A program made the translations under genes and the position numbers. The notes beneath the pieces are model-generated. The model was not told the origin of the DNA and searched no databases. It saw nothing but the letters and a program-made list of their open reading frames with translations. Shown one piece after another: positions 16,695 to 25,561 of a stretch of DNA of 36,808 nt. Numbering within the stretch: position 1 is the first letter of the stretch; each line of letters begins with the position of its first letter. Source of the stretch: Clostridium yunnanense (lineage in GTDB: Bacteria > Bacillota > Clostridia > Clostridiales > Clostridiaceae); NCBI RefSeq assembly GCF_016595795.1, contig NZ_JAENHN010000044.1, forward strand, positions 1-36,808, read 5' to 3'.

Positions 16695-18155
16695 GTGGAT
16701 TCACGTAAAAACAGCATTATCACAGCATTAATGGTAGCAATGTTTTTAGGCGCTGTTGAAGGTACTGTTGTAACTACAGCGGTTCCATCAATAGTAAAAA
16801 GCTTAAATGGTTTTGAACTTATAAGTTGGGTATTCTCTGCGTATATGCTTACTTCAGCTATATCTACCCCAGTTTATGGGAAGCTATCTGATTTATATGG
16901 AAGAAAGCTACTGCTTTCAATTGCTATATCTATATTCTTAATAGGTAGTTTCTTGTGCGGATTTTCAACTAATATGTATTTACTGATATTTTTTAGAGCC
17001 TTACAAGGACTTGGTGCTGGTGGTATCTTTACAATAAGTTATACTATTGTAGGAGATGTATTTACCCTTGAAGAAAGAGCAAAGGTTCAAGGGTGGTTAA
17101 GCTCTGTATGGGGAATAGCAAGTTTAGTTGGACCTTTCCTCGGAGGATTCTTCATTGATTATTTAAGCTGGCATTGGATATTCTTTATTAATATTCCTTT
17201 TGGAATACTATGTATATTTTTACTACAGAAGAACTTACAAGAATCTTTCGAGAAAAGAAGTCATAAAATCGACTATCTAGGAATAATAACTCTTTCCTTG
17301 GCAATTTTGTTTATATTGCTTAGTATATTATTTGTTGAAAAAAGCCATAGTTTCTTTTCTACTAATATAATTGTTTGTCTTATAATATCAATATTAATGC
17401 TGATATTATTTTATACGGTTGAAAAGAAAGCAGAGGAACCAATAATACCTTTTGAAATATTCACTAAAACAAATACTGTGACAAATATAATAGGTTTCTT
17501 AGCTTCTGCTGTGCTTATAGGTTGCGATGTATATATGCCAATATATATACAGAACATACTTGGAAAAAGTGCAACAATTTCTGGGCTTTCTCTCGCACCA
17601 ATGTCTATTTCCTGGTTAGTTGCTGCAGTTGTTTTAGGAAAAGCTATTACAAGATATGGAGAAAGAACCACAACCATATTCTCTTTCCTAATTTTAACAA
17701 TAGGATCAGTACTTCTAGCTACTCTCGGCGAAAGCTCACCATTATTTCTTTCAATGGCTTATACCTTTATATTAGGGGCAGGTTTTGGAGGGGCTTTTAC
17801 AATAATTACAATAATAGTACAAACCTCTGTAGACTTTAATATGAGGGGAGCTGCTACTGCTTCAAACACTTTACTTCGCACCTTAGGTCAGACTATAGGA
17901 GTTAGTGTTTTTGGAAGTATGTTCAATCTTAGCATAATAAATTATTTTAATAAAATCGGAATAAACAATGTAGATCCTAACAATCTTTATACTTCTGCTG
18001 AAGGAAAAATCAAGTATACTGTGGATAGTATACTCAATTCGCAAATAAGTGGAATAAAGAGCATCTTCCTTGTACTAGTAGTTATATCTGTAATTTGCTT
18101 AGTACTTTCCTTTATACTTCCAAATAAACTAAAAGAAAGTGCTGATACCATTTAA
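16695..18155 (+). CDS. MFS multidrug exporter, DHA2 (EmrB/QacA) type
   Basis: Drug:proton antiporter family protein of 486 residues with about 14 hydrophobic segments. The loop motif GKLSDLYGRK after the second helix and LGAGGIFTISYTIVGD in the fourth/fifth helix region match the DHA2 group. The GTG at 16695 is preferred because AGGAG lies about 10 bases upstream; the longer frame from 16662 would have that site inside the coding region. It stands alone, with a strong terminator after it. Substrate is unknown; multidrug export is the family role. The B12 regulator might extend to this gene, but no matching operator was seen. Confidence 0.9.
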   Translation: MDSRKNSIITALMVAMFLGAVEGTVVTTAVPSIVKSLNGFELISWVFSAYMLTSAISTPVYGKLSDLYGRKLLLSIAISIFLIGSFLCGFSTNMYLLIFFRALQGLGAGGIFTISYTIVGDVFTLEERAKVQGWLSSVWGIASLVGPFLGGFFIDYLSWHWIFFINIPFGILCIFLLQKNLQESFEKRSHKIDYLGIITLSLAILFILLSILFVEKSHSFFSTNIIVCLIISILMLILFYTVEKKAEEPIIPFEIFTKTNTVTNIIGFLASAVLIGCDVYMPIYIQNILGKSATISGLSLAPMSISWLVAAVVLGKAITRYGERTTTIFSFLILTIGSVLLATLGESSPLFLSMAYTFILGAGFGGAFTIITIIVQTSVDFNMRGAATASNTLLRTLGQTIGVSVFGSMFNLSIINYFNKIGINNVDPNNLYTSAEGKIKYTVDSILNSQISGIKSIFLVLVVISVICLVLSFILPNKLKESADTI

Positions 18156-18178
18156 ACTTAAAATCTATTTAATTAATA

Positions 18179-18228
18179 AGCAAAAAGAGAGTATACTTGA
18201 AAAATAAGTTTACTCTCTTTTTTGCTTT
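18179..18228. terminator. Bidirectional terminator
   Basis: A long stem (AAGCAAAAAGAGAGTA pairing with TACTCTCTTTTTTGCTT, with an extended inner part) lies between the convergent MFS and 2H phosphoesterase genes. A/T-rich flanks on both sides allow it to act in both directions. Confidence 0.8.
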
Positions 18229-18236
18229 AATAGTAA

Positions 18237-18767
18237 CTACCCTTTAAAAATAAATTCCTTGTGAAGCACCCATGTATTATTCTCCCACTTGTAAATAGAT
18301 ACATTGTCAAAGCTACTTTCAAATTTACAAGATATTTCTGAAACATAATCCCATATATATTGATATATTGGTTTTATATTTTTGGATGCTACAGTTATAT
18401 GAAAGGCTTTTTCTTTTCCCTCATTTTCTTTGAAATTTATAAAATTAAATGATTGTAAAACATCAATTACTTTATCATGTATCTCTTTTCCCTCATTTGT
18501 CAGTTTCATGCTCATATATACAACTCTATTATCAAAATGATCAAATCCATCTATAGTTAACGGAGTAACTTTACTTTGTTCGCATAGAGTACTTAGCTGA
18601 TATTCTAGTTCCTTTATGCTACCCTCATACTCAAATGGCGCTTTTATAGTAAAGTGAGCAGGTAACTTAGAAGATTTTGCTTTGAACTTATTAAACACTT
18701 CTTTTCTTAAATTATTATTAAAATCTCCTGCTTTTCCTTTAATTACTGAAACAATAACATATCTCAT
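18237..18767 (-). CDS. 2H phosphoesterase / 2'-5' RNA ligase family protein
   Basis: Protein of 176 residues with the two HxT motifs that define the 2H phosphoesterase superfamily: H38-F-T40 (HFTIKAPF) and H123-I-T125 (FHITVASK). Members hydrolyse or form cyclic phosphodiester and 2'-5' bonds in RNA or small nucleotides. A GGAGATGG-type site precedes the ATG. It is a single-gene unit converging with the MFS gene. The substrate is not known for bacterial members of this short type, so the ligase name should not be taken literally. Confidence 0.85.
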   Translation of the reverse strand: MRYVIVSVIKGKAGDFNNNLRKEVFNKFKAKSSKLPAHFTIKAPFEYEGSIKELEYQLSTLCEQSKVTPLTIDGFDHFDNRVVYMSMKLTNEGKEIHDKVIDVLQSFNFINFKENEGKEKAFHITVASKNIKPIYQYIWDYVSEISCKFESSFDNVSIYKWENNTWVLHKEFIFKG

Positions 18768-19239
18768 AAAACCATCTCCTTATAATATCCATATATTATT
18801 CCCACGTTAGTTATCAAATATAAGAAAACTATTTCAAATTATATTTACTCTATACAAAAAACTATAATCTCTTTGTTCTAGATACTACATTTATATTTTG
18901 AAAATTTTATAGATAAATATTTATTAAATCAGCTATTAAAAAATAAAACCAAAGATTTAAACAACTTTCTTTATGTTATCATCACAACCTAAATTTCTAT
19001 GTAGGAGTCTTAGTACTTTCTAGCTTTTCTTCTATGATATATTAATAACTTTATTTTTATAAAACTGAAAATTTTATTCCATATTTATTTAATAAGTCAT
19101 CAATCTATATTTTTCATTATCTTTTCCCTAATACTATTTGATGTTGTTGATATTTTATATATTGTTCCTCAAGTTTTCAATAACTTAACAGGAATAGTTT
19201 CGCTTCAAAAACAAAGAATATTAGTGGAGGTGATTTGAT
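18768..19239. other. Intergenic region before the tiny-gene array
   Basis: This AT-rich stretch of 472 bases has no supported gene. The last 20 bases hold the strong GGAGGTGA site of the first tiny gene. The promoter for the array is probably in the last 100 bases, but I could not assign a clear vegetative -35/-10 pair. Confidence 0.5.
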
Positions 19240-19380
19240 ATGCAACAAGCTAACGGCAAGAAAAAATTAGGTGATAAAAAAGCTTATCTAAATAAACACA
19301 AGAACTCAGAACCAAATCCTGTAAATACAAACGGAGATAAAGACATGAGCGAACCAGTAAGAGGCTTACCTCAAAGATAA
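19240..19380 (+). CDS. Tiny hydrophilic protein, NPV-x10-PV family, copy 1
   Basis: Open frame of 46 codons after a strong GGAGGTGA ribosome binding site six bases before the ATG. The product is very basic and hydrophilic, without membrane segment or Cys. It contains PNPVN, ten residues, then PVRGLPQR. The downstream copies show the same order and spacing, and copy 3 aligns without gaps over the region G-[DE]-K to NPVN. I do not recognise the family. Size, charge and likely disorder resemble minor small acid-soluble spore proteins, but this is only a comparison of composition. Confidence 0.75.
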   Translation: MQQANGKKKLGDKKAYLNKHKNSEPNPVNTNGDKDMSEPVRGLPQR

Positions 19381-19437
19381 TTTTGGACATGTATAATTTG
19401 TAAGTTTAAATGAGATAAATATGGAGGTGTATATGTC

Positions 19438-19578
19438 ATGCAAAGTACAAATCATATAAATAAACCAGTTCATAAAGATCACGGTAAAGGTAAAAATTAC
19501 AATCCAAATCCAGTAAAGATAGTCTGGAATAAGGATGCGAAGAAACCAGTTAGGCATTCACCTGAAGAATATCTTTAA
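19438..19578 (+). CDS. Tiny hydrophilic protein, NPV-x10-PV family, copy 2
   Basis: Open frame of 46 codons, 57 bases after copy 1, with GGAGGTG eight bases before the ATG (a second ATG at 19433 is out of frame and too close to that site). The product is rich in Lys, His and Asn, with PNPVK, ten residues, PVRHSP, and the end EEYL. It is the most divergent copy at the N-terminus but keeps the motif spacing exactly. Its tail EEYL and single Trp distinguish it from the others. Confidence 0.7.
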   Translation: MQSTNHINKPVHKDHGKGKNYNPNPVKIVWNKDAKKPVRHSPEEYL

Positions 19579-19679
19579 ACTTAATTTACACTATAATTAA
19601 TTAGAAAACCTATACTAAAAGGAAGGATGTAAACAAGGACTTTCATATAGTCTTAAGTTTTACATAATGGTGGCTAATT

Positions 19680-19823
19680 ATGACTCAAAAATTAGGAAAA
19701 AATAATAGAACCGGCGAAAAATCTTATTATAGAAATAAAAATAATAAATCTGCAGCTAATCCAGTAAATGCTGAATTTAATGAAAATACAAGTATGCCTG
19801 TAAAGCACCTTCCAAAGCAGTAG
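19680..19823 (+). CDS. Tiny hydrophilic protein, NPV-x10-PV family, copy 3
   Basis: Open frame of 47 codons, 101 bases after copy 2, with a weak GGTGG site. The product has ANPVN, ten residues, PVKHLPKQ at the very end. It aligns without gaps to copy 1 over its central part (G, K, Y, N, K, S and NPVN shared), showing tandem duplication. A strong terminator follows at 19879, so the three genes may be one transcript. Confidence 0.7.
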   Translation: MTQKLGKNNRTGEKSYYRNKNNKSAANPVNAEFNENTSMPVKHLPKQ

Positions 19824-19878
19824 CACGAAAGAAAGCTAACGTATATAATTTCATAAATTTAAGTAGCTATTTATGAAG

Positions 19879-19925
19879 TGCACCCCAAATATTAGACAAA
19901 ACTAATATTTGGAGGTGCATTTTTA
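19879..19925 (+). terminator. Strong terminator after the tiny-gene array
   Basis: TGCACC plus CCAAATATTAG pairs with CTAATATTTGG plus GGTGCA, giving a 17-bp stem with one bulged A and a 6-base loop, followed by TTTTTATTT. It is one-directional (plus strand) and marks the end of the three-gene array. Confidence 0.88.
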
Positions 19926-20118
19926 TTTATATTATTTAATCCACCTTTACTAATTTTAATTTATGTTAAAAAACCTTTGAGGTTAAGTTGTTATATAAAT
20001 TCTATTTGTATAAACTATGTATTAGTATTAAGTGACCTTTCAGACTTAAGTTGTAAGATTACCCATTAATTTATATTTATGATATAATTATCTGTGAAAT
20101 TATTTTTTAGGAGGTATT

Positions 20119-20679
20119 ATGAGTAAAATCTTTTTCGTTCGCCATGCACTTCCAGACTTTAACGTACATGACGATTTAATAAGACCTTTAACTGAAGATG
20201 GATTAAAATCAACTCTTAAGGTAAGCGATTTTCTACAAGATAAAGATATTACCAAAGCATACTGTAGCCCTTATAAAAGATCTATCGACACCATCTTAGA
20301 TTTTACAAACAAAAATGGTTTAGAGATATCGATAATTGATGATCTAAGAGAAAGAAAGATTAGTAATTCTTGGATTGAAGATTTCCATACCTTTGCTCGT
20401 AATCAATGGGAGGATTTTAACTTTAAGTTAGCAGAGGGTGAAAGTCTTAAGGAAGTTCAAAATAGAAATGTCCAAGCTTTACATAGTATACTAGAAAAGC
20501 ATCAAAAGGAAAACATCGTGATTGGAACTCATGGAACTGCTCTTGGTACAATTATTAATTATTATGACAAAAACTTCGATTATAACGGCTTTTTAAGAAT
20601 AATAGATCTAATGCCATTTATAGTTTGTATGGAATTTGAAGGAACAAATTTAGTAAGCATTGAAGAGATTATATTATAA
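20119..20679 (+). CDS. Histidine phosphatase family protein
   Basis: Protein of 186 residues of the phosphoglycerate-mutase-like superfamily. The catalytic RHA motif is R8-H9-A10 (FFVRHALPDF); a second Arg lies at about R54, Glu in the EGESLKEV stretch, and the second His is H138 in GTHGTAL. These are the residues expected for a phosphohistidine phosphatase rather than a dead member. Known relatives include broad phosphatases and alpha-ribazole phosphatase; the substrate here is not clear. TAGGAGGTATT precedes the ATG. It is a single gene that converges on transketolase with a shared terminator. Confidence 0.88.
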   Translation: MSKIFFVRHALPDFNVHDDLIRPLTEDGLKSTLKVSDFLQDKDITKAYCSPYKRSIDTILDFTNKNGLEISIIDDLRERKISNSWIEDFHTFARNQWEDFNFKLAEGESLKEVQNRNVQALHSILEKHQKENIVIGTHGTALGTIINYYDKNFDYNGFLRIIDLMPFIVCMEFEGTNLVSIEEIIL

Positions 20680-20707
20680 AAATTATACATATCAAGATAA
20701 ATAAATG

Positions 20708-20745
20708 GACCTACAGAGAAGTCTCATAACTCTGTAGGTCTTTGA
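20708..20745. terminator. Bidirectional terminator between phosphatase and transketolase
   Basis: GACCTACAGAG (20708-20718) and CTCTGTAGGTC (20730-20740) form a perfect 11-bp stem with an 11-base loop, followed by TTTGATTT on the plus strand. It serves the convergent gene ends on both sides, more clearly the plus strand. Confidence 0.8.
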
Positions 20746-20768
20746 TTTAAGGTTGAACACTCTATTTC

Positions 20769-22748
20769 TTAAAGCTCTTTCGCAGTTTTAATAACATTCT
20801 CTACTGTAAATCCAAATTCTTTGAAAAGTATATCTCCAGGCGCTGATGCTCCAAAGGTATCAATCGAAACAACTTTACCATCTAATCCAACATATTTATG
20901 CCATCCAAATGATGATGCTGCTTCAACTGCCACTCTCTTTCTTACAGACCTCGGCATTAACTTCTCTTTATAATCTTCTCCTTGAGCCTCAAAAACTTCT
21001 AAAGATGGTATTGAAATTACTCTTGCATCAATTCCTTCTTCCTTAAGCTTTGATTGAGCTTCGTATATTAACTCAACTTCTGAGCCCGTTGCCATAAGAA
21101 GCATATCTGGAACTTCTTTTTCACTATCTTTTAATATATAAGCCCCCTTTAAAGCTTCTGTTGACGTTTCATTATATAGAGGAAGATTTTGTCTTGATAG
21201 TACTATTGAAGTAGGACCATCCTTTCTCTTTAATGCATGTAACCATGCAGCAGCGGTTTCTTTTGAATCAGCTGGTCTAAACACATGCATATTAGGTATG
21301 CTTCTAAGCATTGCTAATTGCTCAATTGGTTCGTGTGTTGGCCCATCCTCACCTACTCCAATACTATCATGAGTCAATACATAAACTACTGGAATCTTCA
21401 TAAGCGCTGATAATCTCATCGAAGCCTTCATATAGTCACTGAATACAAAGAAAGTTGAAACGTAAGGTACAAGCCCTCCATGAACTGCAATACCATTAGC
21501 TATAGCTGACATTGCATGTTCTCTTACTCCGAAGTGAAGATTTCTTCCACTTCTATCTTCCTTAGAGAAATCTCCTTTTCCTTTCATATAAGTTTTGGTA
21601 GAAGGTGCAAGATCTGCGGAACCACCAATTAGGTTAGGTACTAAATCCATTAATCTATTTATAACTTTTTCTGAAGATACTCTTGTAGCAAGCTTACCTT
21701 CAAAACTCCAATATTCTTCATTTGAGAGTAAATCCGCTTTAACTTCTCCACTATTCCAAAGCTCCCATTCACTAGCAAGTTCTGGATATTCCTTCTTGTA
21801 GCTTTCGAAAAGTTTGTTCCACTCTTCTTCTGCTTTAGTTCCTTTTTCTATGGTTTCACACAAATGTTCTCTAACTTCCTTTGGAACATGGAACTCTTCT
21901 TCATAACTCCATCCTAAGAATTCCTTAGCTTTTTTAATATTTTCAACACCTAGAGGTTCTCCATGAACTGAAGAAGTTCCCGCTTTAGGTGAACCATACC
22001 CTATTACTGTCTTTACTATAACTAATGATGGTTTTTCAGCTTCTTTTTTAGCTTCTTCTAGTGCATTTGTAATTGCAGCAACGTCATTTCCGTCTTCTAC
22101 TGTAAGTACTTGCCATCCATATGCTGCATATCTTGCTCCAACGTCTTCTCTGAAGGCTATATCAGTATCACCTTCTATAGATATTTTATTTGAGTCATAT
22201 AATACTATAAGCTTACCTAATCCTAGAGTAGCAGCTAGTGAAGCTCCTTCACCAGTTATACCTTCCATCATATCACCATCACCAGATAAAGCATAAGTGT
22301 AGTGATCAACAATTTCATAACCAGGCCTATTGAACTTTTTAGCTAAAAAACTTTCAGCCATAGCCATACCAACTGCATTAACTTGCCCTTGACCTAGAGG
22401 TCCAGTAGTAATTTCAACACCTACAGTGTGCCCATACTCTGGATGTCCTGGAGTCTTACTATCCTTTTGCCTAAAATCCTTCAAGTCATCAACTGTAAGT
22501 CCATATCCATATAAGTGTAAAAGTGAGTATAAAAGCATTGAACCATGTCCAGCTGATAGCACGAATCTATCTCTATTGAACCATTTAGGATTCTTAGGGC
22601 TATGTTTCATAACCTTATCAAAAATGGCATAAGCCATCGGAGCTGCTCCCATTGGCAATCCAGGATGACCTGAATTAGCTTTTTGTACAGCTTCTGCTGA
22701 AAGTAATCTTATAGAGTCTACAGTTAAATTATCAATATTTTTACTCAT
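20769..22748 (-). CDS. tkt: Transketolase
   Basis: Thiamine diphosphate enzyme of 659 residues moving two-carbon units in the non-oxidative pentose phosphate pathway. The N-terminal SGHPGLPMG (H28) and the ThDP motif [17 protein letters not shown] are intact, as are GVREHAM and the segment [16 protein letters not shown] in the pyrimidine-binding domain. GGAGGAG lies five bases before the ATG at 22748; the extended frame to 22790 is only the end of the transaldolase remnant read in another frame. The remnant lies just upstream, so a former transaldolase-transketolase operon is inferred; a working transaldolase must be elsewhere or bypassed. Confidence 0.95.
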   Translation of the reverse strand: MSKNIDNLTVDSIRLLSAEAVQKANSGHPGLPMGAAPMAYAIFDKVMKHSPKNPKWFNRDRFVLSAGHGSMLLYSLLHLYGYGLTVDDLKDFRQKDSKTPGHPEYGHTVGVEITTGPLGQGQVNAVGMAMAESFLAKKFNRPGYEIVDHYTYALSGDGDMMEGITGEGASLAATLGLGKLIVLYDSNKISIEGDTDIAFREDVGARYAAYGWQVLTVEDGNDVAAITNALEEAKKEAEKPSLVIVKTVIGYGSPKAGTSSVHGEPLGVENIKKAKEFLGWSYEEEFHVPKEVREHLCETIEKGTKAEEEWNKLFESYKKEYPELASEWELWNSGEVKADLLSNEEYWSFEGKLATRVSSEKVINRLMDLVPNLIGGSADLAPSTKTYMKGKGDFSKEDRSGRNLHFGVREHAMSAIANGIAVHGGLVPYVSTFFVFSDYMKASMRLSALMKIPVVYVLTHDSIGVGEDGPTHEPIEQLAMLRSIPNMHVFRPADSKETAAAWLHALKRKDGPTSIVLSRQNLPLYNETSTEALKGAYILKDSEKEVPDMLLMATGSEVELIYEAQSKLKEEGIDARVISIPSLEVFEAQGEDYKEKLMPRSVRKRVAVEAASSFGWHKYVGLDGKVVSIDTFGASAPGDILFKEFGFTVENVIKTAKEL

Positions 22749-22764
22749 TCTATCTCCTCCGTTT

Positions 22765-22983
22765 TTAGCCAAATATAGTTTTCCAGTCATTAATGAACTT
22801 TTCTATACCTCTATCTGTTAATGGCTTCCTAAGCATTTGATGTGTAGTAATTCCTTTAATAGCTTCGTAAATTTCTTCATTACTTTTCAATTTAGCTTAT
22901 ATTTAGTGGTTATACCAATATAACTCCACACAATTTGCTTATCTAACCTCATTAACATTAGCTGTATCTAAAAATAATTTCAT
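22765..22983 (-). pseudogene. Transaldolase remnant (internal deletion and stops)
   Basis: A 219-base relic of a small (Fsa/MipB-type) transaldolase directly before tkt. It retains an AGGAG site and an ATG at 22983, then MKLFLDTANVNEVR, a TAA where the family has Lys, then AN and a frameshifted trace of the G-V-x-x-G-I-T-T stretch. It ends with [20 protein letters not shown] and a TAA at 22765, matching the family C-terminus (HPLTDxGIEKFxxDW). About 140-150 codons of the middle, including the Schiff-base lysine region, are missing. The intact gene would be about 215 codons. It cannot make an active enzyme. Confidence 0.85.
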
Positions 22984-23117
22984 AATTCTGACTCCTTTTT
23001 ATTATACACTTAATTTTCCATAATACTTAAGTAAATGTTATTTTTATTAAGAAAAGACATGTTATTTTTCATTATACTTTGCGAAGACTTTTCCTTCATG
23101 TTTGGTTCCTATACAAT

Positions 23118-23157
23118 AACAAGATAAGGAGAAACATAGATTTCCTCCTTATCTTGT
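23118..23157 (-). terminator. Hairpin after the methyltransferase gene
   Basis: AACAAGATAAGGAG and CTCCTTATCTTGTT form a 14-bp stem lying immediately downstream of the minus-strand methyltransferase stop. The minus-strand tail (CTTGTTATTGTATAG) is only moderately T-rich; the plus strand also has TTTT after the stem, so it may work in both directions. Confidence 0.6.
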
Positions 23158-23159
23158 TT

Positions 23160-23795
23160 TCATCTATTTTTTTTACCCATGCACCTTAACCAATTCTTAT
23201 CTTCTATCAAATCAATTTCTATTTCTTCAAACCCTACATCCTTTAATAAATTTTCTAGTTCATCTGCACTAAATATATTCATCGCCCCTACTTCTGCAAA
23301 CTTCTCATTTCTTTCTTTAAATTTATCACTCTTATACATTTCATTTATAATCAAAAAGGTTCCTTCAACCTTTAATGTCCTCTTTATCTCTTTAAAACAC
23401 TCTTTAATATTAGGCCAAAAATATATTGTTTCTACTGAAGTAATCAGATCAAATTTTTCATTTTTAAAAGGAATGCTTTCGGCAGTTCCCTGAAAGATCT
23501 CCACTTTATTTTCATCAATATAACTTTTATTTTCATCAATAGACCATCTGACACAATCGTCTGAATAATCCATACCATAAACTTTTCCTTCATCAACTTT
23601 TTGTGCTAATCGATTTACTGTCTTTCCTCCCCCGCAACCAATATCTAAAATAACATAGTTCTTATTTATATCAATTTTCTCAAGTCCCCAAGTAGTTAGA
23701 TTAAAATGACTTTCATTCATATTTTCAACAACTAATTTCCCTACATCTCCAGTGGGCTTTCTACATTGATCCAATCTTCTAGCAATTTCGCTCAT
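23160..23795 (-). CDS. Class I SAM-dependent methyltransferase
   Basis: Protein of 211 residues with the SAM-binding motif I DIGCGGGKT, motif Asp in YGMDYSDDC, and a post-motif region SVETIYFWPN. It belongs to the UbiE/COQ5-like class I group; the substrate is not visible. The ATG at 23795 is preferred, with GGGTG about eight bases upstream, over the extended frame to 23849. It is a single gene ended by a hairpin at 23118-23157. Confidence 0.85.
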   Translation of the reverse strand: MSEIARRLDQCRKPTGDVGKLVVENMNESHFNLTTWGLEKIDINKNYVILDIGCGGGKTVNRLAQKVDEGKVYGMDYSDDCVRWSIDENKSYIDENKVEIFQGTAESIPFKNEKFDLITSVETIYFWPNIKECFKEIKRTLKVEGTFLIINEMYKSDKFKERNEKFAEVGAMNIFSADELENLLKDVGFEEIEIDLIEDKNWLRCMGKKNR

Positions 23796-24052
23796 ATATA
23801 GCACCCTTTCTAAAACATTAATTTCTATAAGATATATTACTTCAGTCAAAAACTATTTGAAAATCTTATTACAATTCTTTACCTATTAAGCAAATTATAT
23901 TATCTATATAAATCTCAATATAACTTCTTCTTTTAATATTCTTTCCATATTCGTATAAAATATTTTCTCAAATAACTATAGATGTGTACCACTCAAATTA
24001 ATAAATCACTGCAGTTCCTACTCAAATTTATAAAGTTAATTAAAAATAAATA

Positions 24053-24088
24053 AAATAAAAAACCCTTAAAGATAAATCTTTAAGGGTT
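24053..24088 (-). terminator. Terminator of the cold-shock gene
   Basis: AACCCTTAAAGA and TCTTTAAGGGTT (24061-24088) form a perfect 12-bp stem with a 4-base loop. On the minus strand it is followed by TTTTTTATTTTATTT. It lies 13 bases after the stop codon. Confidence 0.9.
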
Positions 24089-24101
24089 AAATATCAATTT
24101 A

Positions 24102-24299
24102 TTAAGCTAAAGTGATATTTTCAGCTTGAGGTCCTTTAGGTCCTTGAGCTACTTCGTAGTTAACTTTTTGACCTTCTTCAAGAGTCTTGTAACCATCTTT
24201 TTGGATTTGTGAGAAATGAGCGAAAACGTCTTTTCCATCTTCTCCTGTTATAAATCCGTATCCTTTTTCTGCGTTAAACCATTTAACTGTACCAGTCAT
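24102..24299 (-). CDS. cspA: Cold-shock protein (CspA family)
   Basis: Single OB-fold RNA/DNA-binding protein of 65 residues that melts RNA structure. RNP1 (KGYGFI) and RNP2 (DVFAHF) are intact. The ATG at 24299 follows a GGAGGTACACAGAA site; the frame extends upstream without a start signal. A near-consensus promoter at 24441-24469 gives a leader of about 135 bases, as is usual for cold-inducible csp genes, so leader-dependent control is plausible. Which csp paralogue it is cannot be told. Confidence 0.95.
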   Translation of the reverse strand: MTGTVKWFNAEKGYGFITGEDGKDVFAHFSQIQKDGYKTLEEGQKVNYEVAQGPKGPQAENITLA

Positions 24300-24440
24300 T
24301 TCTGTGTACCTCCGAAATTTTATTTTTTTCTTAAACTTCTGTAATAATTCACAATAAAATTTCGATGTCCTCATAATAATAAGCACTAATTGAAATATAT
24401 TTGTGTTACATTATTTACGTTTCATTTAAGTTACATACTT

Positions 24441-24469
24441 ATAATACCATTAATGTTTATATAAATCAA
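24441..24469 (-). promoter_or_regulatory. Promoter of the cold-shock gene
   Basis: On the minus strand: TTGATT (24464-24469), a 17-base spacer and TATTAT (24441-24446). It is about 140 bases upstream of the start codon and creates the long leader typical of csp genes. Confidence 0.6.
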
Positions 24470-24499
24470 CCTCTTTTTAGCAATAAAATCTAATTTTTA

Positions 24500-25351
24500 T
24501 CATAAAAATCTTTTACTAAAATCATTTAAAGCATTTATACTTTGATTTATATTCGCAACAGCAGCACTAATTTCTTCTGTAACTGCTGCTTGATTTTCAC
24601 TCAAAACTGCAGTTTCTTTTATGGCTTGTGATATATTTTCAACAGAATTATTTACACTCTCTATTATGTCTCTTATTGTAGATACAGATTCTTTACTTTG
24701 CACTGCTAATTTTCTAATTTCACTAGCAACTACATTGAATCCCTTTCCTAATTCTCCAACTCTGGCTGATTCTATCGCAGCATTTAGGCCCAAAAGATTT
24801 GTTTGATCTGCAATAGCCTTGATTATATCTAAAGCTTCCTTTGTCTTATCTGAAGCCTCCATAGTACGTGTAGTAAGTTCTAAGGCTTTCTGTCCAGCAT
24901 GAGCTAATTCTGTAGATGACTTCGCAATTTCATTTACACTTTGTGATACTTGGGTTATGGACTCACTTAAATCTCCAATACTACTAATAAGATACTTACT
25001 TTCATCCATACTTATCCCATCACTTATTGTCCCTATAATCTGTCCTCTATTGTTTCTTATAGGTGCCGCAATTACTCTAATTTCTTTACCAAGAACTTCT
25101 TGAGGAATTGTTCCCTTTTCAATATTCCCACTTCTTATACATTGTTTTACTAAATCAACCACTTCTGTACCATAAGTAACGTTTAAATCAAACTCCTTTG
25201 CCGATACATAAAACAAATACTTTTCTTTATCGGAAAGACCGAAAGCCATATCATCTCTAACTAAATTCTTAAGCATTGGTAGCACAATAGCATATGCTTT
25301 TAATATTTCTTCATCGCTTACTTCTTCTTTAAAGTACCTTTGATAATCCAT
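24500..25351 (-). CDS. Soluble methyl-accepting chemoreceptor
   Basis: Cytoplasmic chemoreceptor-like protein of 283 residues without membrane helices. Residues about 1-115 form a small sensor domain (PAS/GAF-like appearance) with [20 protein letters not shown]; about 118-283 is a short MCP hairpin whose tip is [23 protein letters not shown] around residue 190. Each helix arm is only about 75-90 residues, shorter than usual receptors, and there is no CheR-binding pentapeptide. It is a paralogue of the protein at 27270-28103. The ligand is unknown; a role in energy or redox taxis, or in another signal array, is possible. Confidence 0.85.
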   Translation of the reverse strand: MDYQRYFKEEVSDEEILKAYAIVLPMLKNLVRDDMAFGLSDKEKYLFYVSAKEFDLNVTYGTEVVDLVKQCIRSGNIEKGTIPQEVLGKEIRVIAAPIRNNRGQIIGTISDGISMDESKYLISSIGDLSESITQVSQSVNEIAKSSTELAHAGQKALELTTRTMEASDKTKEALDIIKAIADQTNLLGLNAAIESARVGELGKGFNVVASEIRKLAVQSKESVSTIRDIIESVNNSVENISQAIKETAVLSENQAAVTEEISAAVANINQSINALNDFSKRFL

Positions 25352-25458
25352 ATATACCTCCTAAAATAACAACAAAATATGTAAAACATTTCGAATTCAT
25401 TTTTAGAATACTAAAAAGATTAAATTCATATATTAATTTATATTTAAACATTGAATTT

Positions 25459-25486
25459 TTGAGCTTTTGTAAATATATGTTATAAT
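25459..25486 (+). promoter_or_regulatory. Promoter of the DinB-like gene
   Basis: TTGAGC (25459-25464), a 16-base spacer and TATAAT (25481-25486), about 75 bases before the ATG at 25562. Confidence 0.5.
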
Positions 25487-25561
25487 TGCATAAAAGTATT
25501 TTTTACTATATTTCGATTTAATATTCAATGGCATTTTGTAATATAAGGGAGATTAAGGATT

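Noticed and set aside
17522-17839. Plus-strand frame inside the MFS gene
   Set aside because: Lies in another frame of a well-supported membrane transporter gene and has no start signal.
19366-19557. Minus-strand frame of 63 codons across the tiny genes
   Set aside because: It has no ribosome binding site, and the plus-strand frames have strong sites and mutual similarity.
22749-22790. N-terminal extension of transketolase
   Set aside because: GGAGGAG sits just before the ATG at 22748, and the added residues come from the transaldolase remnant read in another frame.
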